64,000 bases of DNA from Cellvibrionales bacterium UBA1969 (GTDB taxonomy: Bacteria; Pseudomonadota; Gammaproteobacteria; Pseudomonadales; UBA7434), in NCBI GenBank assembly GCA_002339085.1, contig DDDX01000082.1, forward strand, positions 1-64,000, in the 5' to 3' direction. This document shows, in pieces, positions 1-7,980 of this stretch. A program made the position numbers and the translations under genes. The notes beneath the pieces were generated by a model, which was given only the letters and a program-made list of their open reading frames with translations, was not told the DNA's origin and searched no databases. Each line of letters starts with the position of its first letter. Within the stretch, counting starts at the first letter, position 1.

Positions 1-490
1 TGGTTTGCATTTAACGGCAATGATTCCAGAGCGGCCCAATGTCGTACTCGATAATATTAAGCGCGGGTTTGAAAAACGAACCGACGGAAAAAAATGGGAA
101 GATTTTGAGTTGCTGACTAATGTGCAAGTGATCCTTTTAAACAATAAAGGAGAGACCACACAAAGCGCACAAGAGAAAATATTTATGACTAAGGCCTCCA
201 TGGCACTATATGTTGGCGGCATGGGTACTAAAGGAAAAAACTTTTATAAGGAATACTTTGAACGTGCTGGTTACGAAGAAGAAGCCAATAAAATTCAAGA
301 TCTCTATCTTAATGGCAAACAAAACGAAGCAATAGAAGCGGTTACTGATGACATGGTGCGTGTTATGCACTTAATCGGTACTAAAGATGAAATTCTTGAG
401 CGTTATAAGGATTGGAAGGCTTCACCGTTAACTACGATGCTATTGGCAACAACTGAGCAAGATATATTGGCATTAGTCGCTGATCTTTAG
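1..490 (+). CDS. LLM-class flavin-dependent oxidoreductase, C-terminal part
   Basis: The reading frame is open from the left edge, so this is the last ~163 residues of a longer protein. The stretch MALYVGGMGTKGKNFYKEYF, followed by an acidic helical tail with GTKDEILERYKDW, resembles the C-terminal part of the luciferase-like (LLM) F420/FMN-dependent oxidoreductases, which are TIM-barrel flavoenzymes of about 330-350 residues. The cofactor-binding N-terminal half lies outside the window, so flavin type and substrate cannot be read. The gene converges on the catabolic operon that follows. Family assignment is fairly secure; the function is inferred only from neighbouring Rieske and dehydrogenase genes. 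Confidence 0.7.
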   Translation, partial: GLHLTAMIPERPNVVLDNIKRGFEKRTDGKKWEDFELLTNVQVILLNNKGETTQSAQEKIFMTKASMALYVGGMGTKGKNFYKEYFERAGYEEEANKIQDLYLNGKQNEAIEAVTDDMVRVMHLIGTKDEILERYKDWKASPLTTMLLATTEQDILALVADL

Positions 491-621
491 GCTTTTTCAT
501 TAAAAATAATATCTAAAGAGCCAGAATATCAATAAAAAAACTAGCGATAGCGATGTTGCCAGCACTCTTTAAAAAAGGCGATCGGCTTTCAAAGAATGAT
601 CGAATAAGACGGTTCTTCGAC

Positions 622-1833
622 TTAAGCTTGCAAGTCATTGTATGTTGGACCAATACGATCAGCGATAGGCTGTAACGCATCGCGAGACATACCGTACCAT
701 GCCAAGGCATTTTCACCTAGAAGTTTGCGAATCTCGTCTTCGGGCACGCCGCTAAAGTTTTCTTTTAAACGCACGCCGGTCATGGGCCAAGTACCTTCGG
801 GGTGCGGGTAGTCGCTGCCCCACATAAGCTTGTCTTGGCCTAGGAAGCGGCTAGCCTGAAGGTCATCACGCTTAGCACAAGATGCACCTACACCGATATT
901 ACGCTTAAAGTAATCCGACGGTTTCATTGAAAGGTGACCGGTGTAGTCACCCAGTTTAGCCGACTCTGGGCCTGCGGTGGCATGAAAGTCGAGCATCCGC
1001 AGCCATGGCTCTAACATCCAGTTAGTACCACCTTCGGTTAAGCAGGCTTTCAATTTTGGGAACCGCTCAAACACGCCGCCCCAAATCATAAATGCGAGCG
1101 GACGGTACAGCCACCACATCACCTCTGAAACATAGAGACCCATCGCGCCGGGACGATCATCAGCGGGGATTTCTGGGAAACCCGGGCCAAAGAAGTTTTC
1201 CATTGGGCCAGGGCCAGAATGGAAATGGATCATAATACCCAGGTCCTGACAGACTTCCCAGAACGGATCGTATTTAATGTGATTGTAGCCATCAAACTCA
1301 TTGGTCATCACCGGAATCATGACATGACGATAACCGTTTTCGGCACACCAGCGAACATTAGATATGGCGGTATTGACGTCCCAAAGCAGGGGAATCACTG
1401 CGACGCCAAAATGCCGATCGGGGTTGTTGGCGCAGAATTCCGATAACCAGCGATTATGTGCCATGGCGCCCGCCCACTGCAGTTCGGGTACCATATCTTT
1501 GGTTGGCATCGACAGGCCCGCACCAAAGGGAGGAGTATTGATCTCGGTGATGCCATCGGGAAAGATAATTTCTGCTGCGATACCGTCGGCATCCAGCATT
1601 TTCACTCGTTCTTTGTAATCCCACGCGCCGGTGAGTTGTTGCTCAATGCCTTTGCGCCAATCGTCGTTAATTTCCTTTATTAAGAAGCTTTCGGACGCTT
1701 TTTGCGACATTTCTATAGTGATTGGTACCGCCATATCAAGCATCTCATGATACTTTTCTTCGGTGTAGTCCTTGTACTGGGCAATAGGTAGGCCAGCGTG
1801 GCAGTCGGATGAAATTACAATAAAATTTTCCAT
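622..1833 (-). CDS. amidohydrolase-family (TIM-barrel) metal-dependent hydrolase
   Basis: A 403-residue protein of the amidohydrolase-2 family, whose members hydrolyse or decarboxylate ring and carboxylate compounds. Visible motifs are SSDCHAG near the N-terminus (Asp10, His12), IHFHSG (His203, His205), TEGG (Glu267) and GSDYPHPEG (Asp341), the usual positions of metal ligands and catalytic Asp. The first motif reads DCH rather than the more common DxHxH, so one N-terminal His ligand may be replaced. It is the last gene of a minus-strand operon ADC-like/SDR/Rieske/amidohydrolase with gaps of 50-70 nt. In such clusters this family often acts on ring-cleavage intermediates; the substrate here is unknown. 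Confidence 0.8.
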   Translation of the reverse strand: MENFIVISSDCHAGLPIAQYKDYTEEKYHEMLDMAVPITIEMSQKASESFLIKEINDDWRKGIEQQLTGAWDYKERVKMLDADGIAAEIIFPDGITEINTPPFGAGLSMPTKDMVPELQWAGAMAHNRWLSEFCANNPDRHFGVAVIPLLWDVNTAISNVRWCAENGYRHVMIPVMTNEFDGYNHIKYDPFWEVCQDLGIMIHFHSGPGPMENFFGPGFPEIPADDRPGAMGLYVSEVMWWLYRPLAFMIWGGVFERFPKLKACLTEGGTNWMLEPWLRMLDFHATAGPESAKLGDYTGHLSMKPSDYFKRNIGVGASCAKRDDLQASRFLGQDKLMWGSDYPHPEGTWPMTGVRLKENFSGVPEDEIRKLLGENALAWYGMSRDALQPIADRIGPTYNDLQA

Positions 1834-1900
1834 AACTTAACCTAATCTTTTAATATAACTAATAAAGGGGTTTAATCGCAGCATAAAAATATGCGTAAAG

Positions 1901-2908
1901 TTAATTCGATTTCACCAACCGAACCGGCGTTGAATCACCATCGTCGTAAAACTGATTGAACCATTTTCGATATTTAGCAATGGGACCATCACTGTCACAC
2001 AGTATAGGATTGGGCTGGTAAATTTTATGTTCCCAGATAGGCACATCATGTCCGACTTGCTCAACCACATTGTCTTGCACTACTTTAGCAAAAAATGCAG
2101 CCGTTTCATCTTGGTCGGCAGGAGAAGCGAATATCCATCGCATTGACACTCTGCTTTCATCAATAGGGGTAATAGTACCCTGCATAAACAACACAAAACC
2201 TCGATCAAATGTCTGGTATGTCATGCCTGGACCACAACTTGTCGTTGATAACGCACTTTTCTCCCATTTCTCACCCGTGGTATCAAGTACGCCATTTTCA
2301 TCCTGAGCAGGGACCTTCGAAATCATCGTTGTGACGCGATGGTGGCCTTTTAATTGAATCTCGGCTTTGGGCATCTCGATACTGCTGTGCACATAAACAA
2401 AATGCGCAATATCAACGCCATTTTCACCCGTCTCCTGTACGCAGGTGTTTATCTCCCACTCATACCTTCCTGTCTCTTTCCAATCAGGGCTATTAAGATA
2501 CGGTACCTCATCAACATCAAAGATAGGCGCTAACTTTCTAGGGTGATACCAAGCAAAGATAGTTCCATTAATTTCTCTGATGGGATAGCCATCGATGCAT
2601 GGCTTATCTTTAATCTTCGTCGGCATATTCTTAGCATAGGGAACACTGGTACACATGCCGTCGCCATCAAACTCCCAACCATGAAAAGGACAGGCGATAG
2701 ACTCCCCATGGACTTCACCACCATGACCCAAATGAGCACCCAGATGCGGGCAGAAAGCGTCAAGCAATATTGGTATGCCGGTCTCCGTTCTGTAAAGGAC
2801 TAGGTCTTTAGCAAAAAAGTAAAGCGGCTTCACCTCTTTGATACTTAGCTCATCGCTGAAGGCAACCGCATACCAACCAAACGGGATAGGTAAGCTGGTT
2901 TTTTTCAT
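1901..2908 (-). CDS. Rieske non-heme iron oxygenase, KshA-like
   Basis: A 335-residue terminal oxygenase. The Rieske [2Fe-2S] motif is complete: CPH (Cys53, His55) and CPFHGW (Cys73, His76). The mononuclear iron site is visible as ENGVDIAHFVYVH (His169, His174) with a likely third ligand Asp288 in GHDVPIWE. Length and motif spacing match the single-component-type oxygenases that include 3-ketosteroid 9-alpha-hydroxylase (KshA), which hydroxylate alicyclic or steroid rings with electrons from a separate ferredoxin reductase. No reductase gene is in this window. Flanked by an SDR and an amidohydrolase in the same operon, it probably starts oxidation of a cyclic substrate. A steroid substrate is a guess. 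Confidence 0.82.
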   Translation of the reverse strand: MKKTSLPIPFGWYAVAFSDELSIKEVKPLYFFAKDLVLYRTETGIPILLDAFCPHLGAHLGHGGEVHGESIACPFHGWEFDGDGMCTSVPYAKNMPTKIKDKPCIDGYPIREINGTIFAWYHPRKLAPIFDVDEVPYLNSPDWKETGRYEWEINTCVQETGENGVDIAHFVYVHSSIEMPKAEIQLKGHHRVTTMISKVPAQDENGVLDTTGEKWEKSALSTTSCGPGMTYQTFDRGFVLFMQGTITPIDESRVSMRWIFASPADQDETAAFFAKVVQDNVVEQVGHDVPIWEHKIYQPNPILCDSDGPIAKYRKWFNQFYDDGDSTPVRLVKSN

Positions 2909-2940
2909 GGCGTTACTCCTTACTCTGCTTTATTTGTCAA

Positions 2941-3816
2941 CTAGCCTAATGAAGGGGCGACGGGGTTAGTGCGATTAAAAATCGATTCCATACGCAATTT
3001 AATTTTCGCCTCGGTATCTTCATTCATTGGGCTGATCCAAAACTGCTCATTGCGCAAACCCTGCAAAGCTGTTTGAGCCACCTCATCGGGGTGGGTGGTC
3101 TTTAATTCCATACCAAACTGCTCCATCATTTCGCGCATATCATCGACCGATTTAATTCCTGAATCATTCGCATCCCCTTTATCAAGCTCGGCAGGTCTTA
3201 CTCGATCAGAATTAAATAAACCGGTATCCACCACATAAGGACCCGGGAATAAAGCGTTAACTTTAACTAAATCTTGAGCCGCACTGGTTTGATAATACAG
3301 TGCCTCAGTGATAGCCTGCACTGAGGCTTTGGTAGCCGTATAAATAGGTGAATCTGGCAACACCATAAACGCGCCATTGCCTGAACCCGTAATCACCATA
3401 TGGGCTTCTTGTTGCTGTGCCATTAAGCGCGGCATAAAAGCATTAATCGAATTGATCACACCCCACACATTGACATTAAATGCCCACTGCCAATCTTGCT
3501 CGGCATACTCCCACATTGCACCCCCTTCACCAGCACCTATGCCGGCATTGGCAAAGACTAATTGGGCGCCACCTAATTCATCAAACGCCTTAATCGCGAG
3601 TGCCTTAACGCTATCGGCCGAACTTACGTCACAAAAACTGCTGTGCGCATCGATGCCTGCAGCAGATAAATCTGCCTGCGTTTGGGTTAAAGCGGCTTGG
3701 TCGACATCGGCAATTAATACCCTACCGCCCTCACGGCCAAGTGCAAATGCCAGTGAACGCCCCACACCGCTTGCGCCGCCAGTGATGACGGCTAATTTAT
3801 GCTTAAAGTCTTGCAT
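2941..3816 (-). CDS. SDR-family NAD(P)-dependent dehydrogenase
   Basis: A 291-residue classical short-chain dehydrogenase/reductase. It has the Rossmann motif TGGASGVG (residues 12-19), ADVD at the end of strand 2 which favours NAD over NADP, NAG (90-92), the catalytic Ser145, and YTATK (Tyr159, Lys163). It would oxidise a hydroxyl or reduce a ketone. It lies 32 nt upstream of the Rieske oxygenase gene in the same operon, so it plausibly processes the hydroxylated product. Substrate cannot be read from the sequence. Confidence 0.82.
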   Translation of the reverse strand: MQDFKHKLAVITGGASGVGRSLAFALGREGGRVLIADVDQAALTQTQADLSAAGIDAHSSFCDVSSADSVKALAIKAFDELGGAQLVFANAGIGAGEGGAMWEYAEQDWQWAFNVNVWGVINSINAFMPRLMAQQQEAHMVITGSGNGAFMVLPDSPIYTATKASVQAITEALYYQTSAAQDLVKVNALFPGPYVVDTGLFNSDRVRPAELDKGDANDSGIKSVDDMREMMEQFGMELKTTHPDEVAQTALQGLRNEQFWISPMNEDTEAKIKLRMESIFNRTNPVAPSLG

Positions 3817-3865
3817 TTTTTATTTTCATTTTATACCAGTGGGGACTTCATCGGATTTTACGGCA

Positions 3866-4639
3866 CTAAGACTTTTTTGGACCACCCTGATCACCCAACC
3901 AACGTGAGCCACCAATAGTGTCAGCGAATGGCCAAAAGCCTTTAGGATCTAAAGCACCTTCCAAGGTGATTTTCCGATCAAGAAAAATAGGCGTCCATAA
4001 ATACGCATCTAACTGCTCACGCATGGGCAATTGGCTAGCAATGGGGTCCCAAGGACTATCACGTAAAATTAATTGGCCCTGCACTTTTTCTTTATAGGCA
4101 GTACCGTATTTAGTGAAGACCTTCACCACATGCGGCGGAAAATCATAGGACTCTGGCTGGTCATCCACAGCGCGCGAGCACTTTATCCACCATTCATTTA
4201 ACTCAAACTCTGGGCCGTTATCTTCAACGCCAACCACCTCACCTTTAAATTCAGCAAAGGTATGGCCCTGATGAGTGGTCTTAGCCGACACGTAATTCAT
4301 CAAGCGATAGTAACTCGTCTCGGCTGGAAATTTGGGCTGGCCAGTCTTTTCACGGCTAATAAAAATCGCTTGTTCTTGGTCAATACCAAAGCCAAGACAA
4401 TATTCGCCCGCTACGCCGTCGTAATCGGCGTCAACATTAATCACGATACCGTACTCAGGCTCGCCCTGAACGGGAAAATTATAAAAGGTTAATCGTACAA
4501 TTGGCTCGGCCCCGACTGATAGCCCAGGTGGCAATAATTTAGCAATGCATTCGGCATCGGTGCGATAGTTCACCTTAAGCATGGGCCAGTTTAAAATATC
4601 GCCGGGATTGCCTTGCGGGGCAGTGGTAGGATCAGCCAT
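3866..4639 (-). CDS. acetoacetate decarboxylase-family protein
   Basis: A 257-residue protein with the acetoacetate decarboxylase (ADC) fold signature: an N-terminal RLTFYNFPV strand region and the stretch TGQPKFPAE, in which Lys103 fits the Schiff-base lysine. In the solvent-forming clostridial enzyme two adjacent lysines occur at this site; here the second position is Phe104, so classical acetoacetate decarboxylation is doubtful. Many ADC-like proteins without the second lysine are aldolases, dehydratases or of unknown activity. It is the first gene of the minus-strand operon, just downstream of a 292-bp divergent promoter region shared with the alpha/beta hydrolase. Confidence 0.72.
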   Translation of the reverse strand: MADPTTAPQGNPGDILNWPMLKVNYRTDAECIAKLLPPGLSVGAEPIVRLTFYNFPVQGEPEYGIVINVDADYDGVAGEYCLGFGIDQEQAIFISREKTGQPKFPAETSYYRLMNYVSAKTTHQGHTFAEFKGEVVGVEDNGPEFELNEWWIKCSRAVDDQPESYDFPPHVVKVFTKYGTAYKEKVQGQLILRDSPWDPIASQLPMREQLDAYLWTPIFLDRKITLEGALDPKGFWPFADTIGGSRWLGDQGGPKKS

Positions 4640-4931
4640 CTGTTGTTCTCCAGTAGTGTCGTTACTTACCTAATTTTCAAGCTATAAATTAAGCTCACTA
4701 TTAAAAAGGCAGTTTATTTTTAGCCGTGCGGCTTCGCAATGACTTTTACCCTCGGTGAGGGAAATGTAATGTCTTTAACGTTCAATTATGGGGCCTTAGC
4801 CTGTGATTGCTGGTGCTGAAAAAAGGCATGTGCAAATTTGAAAAAAATTTAAGTAACAATCACCGCCGAAATAGCGAATGATGCGCTTCTTAATCCACCT
4901 ATTTTCAATCAGTTAATAAAGGTCACATGCG
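4640..4931. promoter_or_regulatory. divergent intergenic region, probable two-way promoter
   Basis: This 292-bp non-coding stretch separates the start of the ADC-like gene (minus) from the alpha/beta hydrolase gene (plus). Both flanking units are catabolic, so shared regulation is plausible. I could not pick out a convincing operator or -35/-10 pair, and no regulator gene adjoins it. Confidence 0.45.
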
Positions 4932-5924
4932 ATGAGCCTCGACACAGCCATTCAGCACCACCAAGCCACCATTAACGGTATTAGCATGCATTATGTAGAG
5001 CAGGGCCAAGGCCTACCGGTGATTCTCTGTCATGGCTTCCCGCACACTTGGTATAGCTGGCGACACCAAATACCCGCAATCGCTGATGCTGGCTTTCGCG
5101 TGATAGCACCCGATTTGCGAGGCATGGGCGGCACCGAGGGCCCCGCTCAGCCTGAAGAATACGGCTTACCGCAAATCAACGCTGACTTAATGGGCCTTTT
5201 GGCGCATATTGGTGAACCTAAAGCCATATTTGTGGGCTTAGATTTTGGCGCGTTTGCCATTTATGACCTAGCACTGATGCACCCGGACAAGGTGATTGCC
5301 GTGATAGGCCTAGAAAACCCGGCCGCACCGCATAATCCTGAGGTACCACCGCTCACCGAGTATGCCGCTATGGCCAAAAACCATTTTTTGCACATTGAAT
5401 ACTTTCGCGAGCCGGATGCGGCCGATATTGACCTGCATGCCCATACTCGGGCGTTTTTATCTCAGGTTTACTATGCCTTAAGCGGTGACTATGATTTTGG
5501 CCAAGTCATGGCGCATCCGCCGGGTATCTCCTATCGAGAAGCATTACCCACACCACCCCCACTGCCTTGGTCATGGCTGACTGAGGCCGATATGGATGTT
5601 TATGAGGCCGCTTATTTAGCTTCCGGCTTTACTGGTGGCTTAAACTGGTACCGCTCAATGGATATTAAGTGGCAACAACGCAAAGCTTTGGAAGGCGTTA
5701 CCAGCGAGGTGCCCGCCTACTTTATTGGTAGCGAAAATGATGTGGATTTAGAGCATTTTCATGGTGACCACCCGATTGAGAAAATGCGCGCGCAATTCCC
5801 TGACCTTCGGCTGGTAAAAATGATCCCCGAAGCGGGGCATTTGATGCAAATGGAGTGCGGCGAGGAGACAAACCGCATTCTAAAACTCTACTTAGAGGAT
5901 ATAACATCAAAGTTGGATATTTAA
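4932..5924 (+). CDS. alpha/beta hydrolase, epoxide-hydrolase-like
   Basis: A 330-residue alpha/beta-fold hydrolase. HGFPHTW (34-40) supplies the HGxP oxyanion motif of epoxide hydrolases and haloalkane dehalogenases; the nucleophile elbow is GLDFGA with Asp104 rather than Ser, typical of those two families; EAGHLMQME carries the catalytic His303. An Asp nucleophile rules out an ordinary Ser esterase. Epoxide hydrolysis is the more likely role because HGFP is typical of soluble epoxide hydrolases. It is transcribed divergently from the Rieske operon and may act on an epoxide or ester intermediate. Confidence 0.78.
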   Translation: MSLDTAIQHHQATINGISMHYVEQGQGLPVILCHGFPHTWYSWRHQIPAIADAGFRVIAPDLRGMGGTEGPAQPEEYGLPQINADLMGLLAHIGEPKAIFVGLDFGAFAIYDLALMHPDKVIAVIGLENPAAPHNPEVPPLTEYAAMAKNHFLHIEYFREPDAADIDLHAHTRAFLSQVYYALSGDYDFGQVMAHPPGISYREALPTPPPLPWSWLTEADMDVYEAAYLASGFTGGLNWYRSMDIKWQQRKALEGVTSEVPAYFIGSENDVDLEHFHGDHPIEKMRAQFPDLRLVKMIPEAGHLMQMECGEETNRILKLYLEDITSKLDI

Positions 5925-6198
5925 ATTATTGATTTTATTGTGATTTTCAAGAGGCATCAAAATAAAGACTTATAAATAGCCTAAGCTACTGTTTAATATA
6001 TAAAAATAATTCTAACAAAATTTAAATGCTTAATTGAGCCATTTATAATCAAAAAAATATTGACCTGCGCACAAAATAAGCGTATTTTCATTTTGTGATA
6101 GTAGGATACAAACTCAAATGTACCCCTTGTAATCACACTTGATAATAAAAAATGAAGCTTTGCGAAAAAAATAATAAGCAAGGTTCCTGGAGATGTTA

Positions 6199-7167
6199 AT
6201 GAAAATTTTTAAACGGCTTTTAGCTGCTTCTACTCTTGCGGCTGTCTTATTTGCTTCTAATCAAGCAAATGCAACCTTCACTCAAATGATTTCCTTTGGC
6301 GATAGTTTCTCTGATACGGGTAATAGGTACATAGCTTCAAATTGTCCCTCTTCAACCTGCCAAGTGCCCTCCCCTCCTTTTTTTAACGGCAGAGAAAGTG
6401 ATGGCCCTGTATATAATGAACTACTAGCTGGTATGCTTGGTATAACTGCTCCTACGCCATCCCTTAATGGTGGCACAAATTACTCTATTAGTGGTGCGAG
6501 AGTACTTCAAGATACAGAGTGGCTAGGTGTTCAAAAACCTTCTATTCAATCTCAGGTGAATCAGTATTTATCTGATAATAATGGTGTTGCTGATCCAAAC
6601 GCTATCTTCACAATTGCTGGCGGTGCAAATGATTTGCAGGCAATCATTACCGGAGAGAGAACTGTAGCCGACCTACAAGCTGCAGCAGCGGGTTTTGTTA
6701 GCATAACTCAACAATTAGTTGATGCTGGGGCTAACTATATAGCTGCAATCAACCTTCCAGATATTGGCATGGCTCCTATTGCTGAAGGTAATGAATTTAC
6801 TGCTTCCTATCTAACTGCTGTATCTTTCAACATGTTGATGGAGCCCGGATTAAATGCTATCTCACAAGTGAATCTTCTTGATGTATTTGCGGCTCTTAAT
6901 TCAGCTGCTGCAGATCCAGGTGCTTATGGTTTTACCAATGTAGAAGACAATTGTCAGCTAGATATTGCTGCAGGCATTACCAATGATTGTAGCGGATATG
7001 TTTTCATGGACGAATGGCACCCATCAGCAAGTGCCCACCAGTTCTTGGCAGATAACCTATATGCGGATGCAGCTTTAGCCTCAGCTTCGGCGGTACCAAT
7101 ACCGGCTGCTTTGCCGTTATTTGCATCAGCTATAGCAGGTCTTGGAATTTTTAGAAGAAAAGCCTAA
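6199..7167 (+). CDS. secreted GDSL/SGNH lipase with PEP-CTERM-type tail
   Basis: About 322 residues. Two ATG codons are possible, at 6193 and 6199; TGGAG at 6188-6192 abuts the first and stands 6 nt from the second, so 6199 is chosen. An N-terminal signal peptide ends near NANA. The SGNH block I is ISFGDSFSDTGN, with the catalytic Ser, and block V is DEWHPSASAH, with the catalytic Asp/His. This is the phospholipase/thermolabile-haemolysin branch. The C-terminus is a sorting tail: VPIPAALPLF, a hydrophobic helix, then RRK. That is a PEP-CTERM variant processed by exosortase and points to surface display or release through the outer envelope. Confidence 0.85.
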   Translation: MKIFKRLLAASTLAAVLFASNQANATFTQMISFGDSFSDTGNRYIASNCPSSTCQVPSPPFFNGRESDGPVYNELLAGMLGITAPTPSLNGGTNYSISGARVLQDTEWLGVQKPSIQSQVNQYLSDNNGVADPNAIFTIAGGANDLQAIITGERTVADLQAAAAGFVSITQQLVDAGANYIAAINLPDIGMAPIAEGNEFTASYLTAVSFNMLMEPGLNAISQVNLLDVFAALNSAAADPGAYGFTNVEDNCQLDIAAGITNDCSGYVFMDEWHPSASAHQFLADNLYADAALASASAVPIPAALPLFASAIAGLGIFRRKA

Positions 7168-7302
7168 TGCTGGCTTAAAGCACTGTTTTTAATGAAAATA
7201 TTTTACATTTTAAAAATAAATATTATTGATTAAATCTTGACTTGTTTGAATTTTAATCGTAACATTATTATGAATATAAAAATTAGAACCCTGGAGAAAA
7301 TT

Positions 7303-7875
7303 ATGCTTATCAAGACTATTAAAACTTTAACCCTTACTGTATTGGCTTCTGTAGCCATTTCAGTTCAAGCTGCAACAGTTCAACTTACAGGCACTATTAA
7401 TAACTGTGCCGGCCTTTGTGCAGTGCTCTCTGCCTCAGGTAATGAAGTAACGGCTTCATTCGACGATACTTTTGCTTCAGCGCCCAGCCTTACAATTGAA
7501 GGACAAGGTGGCGGTGTACTAACCTTTATCAACCAAATGTATGCCCCAAACATTTCTATGATGCCTCTAGGTGCTTTAAGCATTCCAACTCCTGCCCTTA
7601 CTCATGGCGTTGATCTTTCTAGCAATGCTGACCAAGTATCTGTATTTGGATTAGGTTCGACTACTGGCGCACCTGTTTGGGGTGTTTTTGACTTAGTCAA
7701 CAGTACTTTTGAGTCATATCTTTTCACTCCTGATAGCGATGGTGCAGGCCCCCCAGCCGTTCTATTCTTAGCCGACGGTACATTTACTACTGTACCCGTT
7801 CCTGCAGCTGCATGGTTTATGTTATCTGGCCTAGTTGGATTATTTGGGGCTAAGAGAGTTCAAGACAAAAAATAA
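7303..7875 (+). CDS. small exported protein with PEP-CTERM-type tail
   Basis: About 190 residues from the ATG at 7303, chosen because CTGGAG (7291-7296) lies 6 nt upstream; a TTG at 7237 would put 22 residues before the signal peptide. The signal peptide ends near SVQA. The mature part is rich in Thr, Ser, Gly and Ala with one Cys pair and no recognised enzymatic motif. The C-terminus has VPVPAAAWF, a hydrophobic segment with GLVGLFGAKR and a basic end, which is the exosortase-sorting signal seen on PEP-CTERM proteins. It follows the GDSL lipase by 135 nt and is closed by a strong terminator. Function unknown. Confidence 0.75.
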   Translation: MLIKTIKTLTLTVLASVAISVQAATVQLTGTINNCAGLCAVLSASGNEVTASFDDTFASAPSLTIEGQGGGVLTFINQMYAPNISMMPLGALSIPTPALTHGVDLSSNADQVSVFGLGSTTGAPVWGVFDLVNSTFESYLFTPDSDGAGPPAVLFLADGTFTTVPVPAAAWFMLSGLVGLFGAKRVQDKK

Positions 7876-7898
7876 TAAAATCTATAAAGATCTGTAAA

Positions 7899-7936
7899 AG
7901 CCACATAGCCATTAATGGTAATGTGGCTTTTTTTTT
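7899..7936 (+). terminator. rho-independent terminator
   Basis: AGCCACAT (7899-7906) pairs perfectly with ATGTGGCT (7921-7928) and is followed by a run of nine T. It ends transcription 24 nt after the small PEP-CTERM gene and separates it from the tandem-unit surface protein. Confidence 0.9.
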
Positions 7937-7980
7937 CAAAGGCAAAAATTTTCATATAACTTAAAAACACGGGGATGATC

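Noticed and set aside
3377..3907. Long plus-strand open frame (176 codons) opposite the SDR gene
   Set aside because: It is antisense to a well-supported dehydrogenase, has low-complexity composition and no ribosome site.
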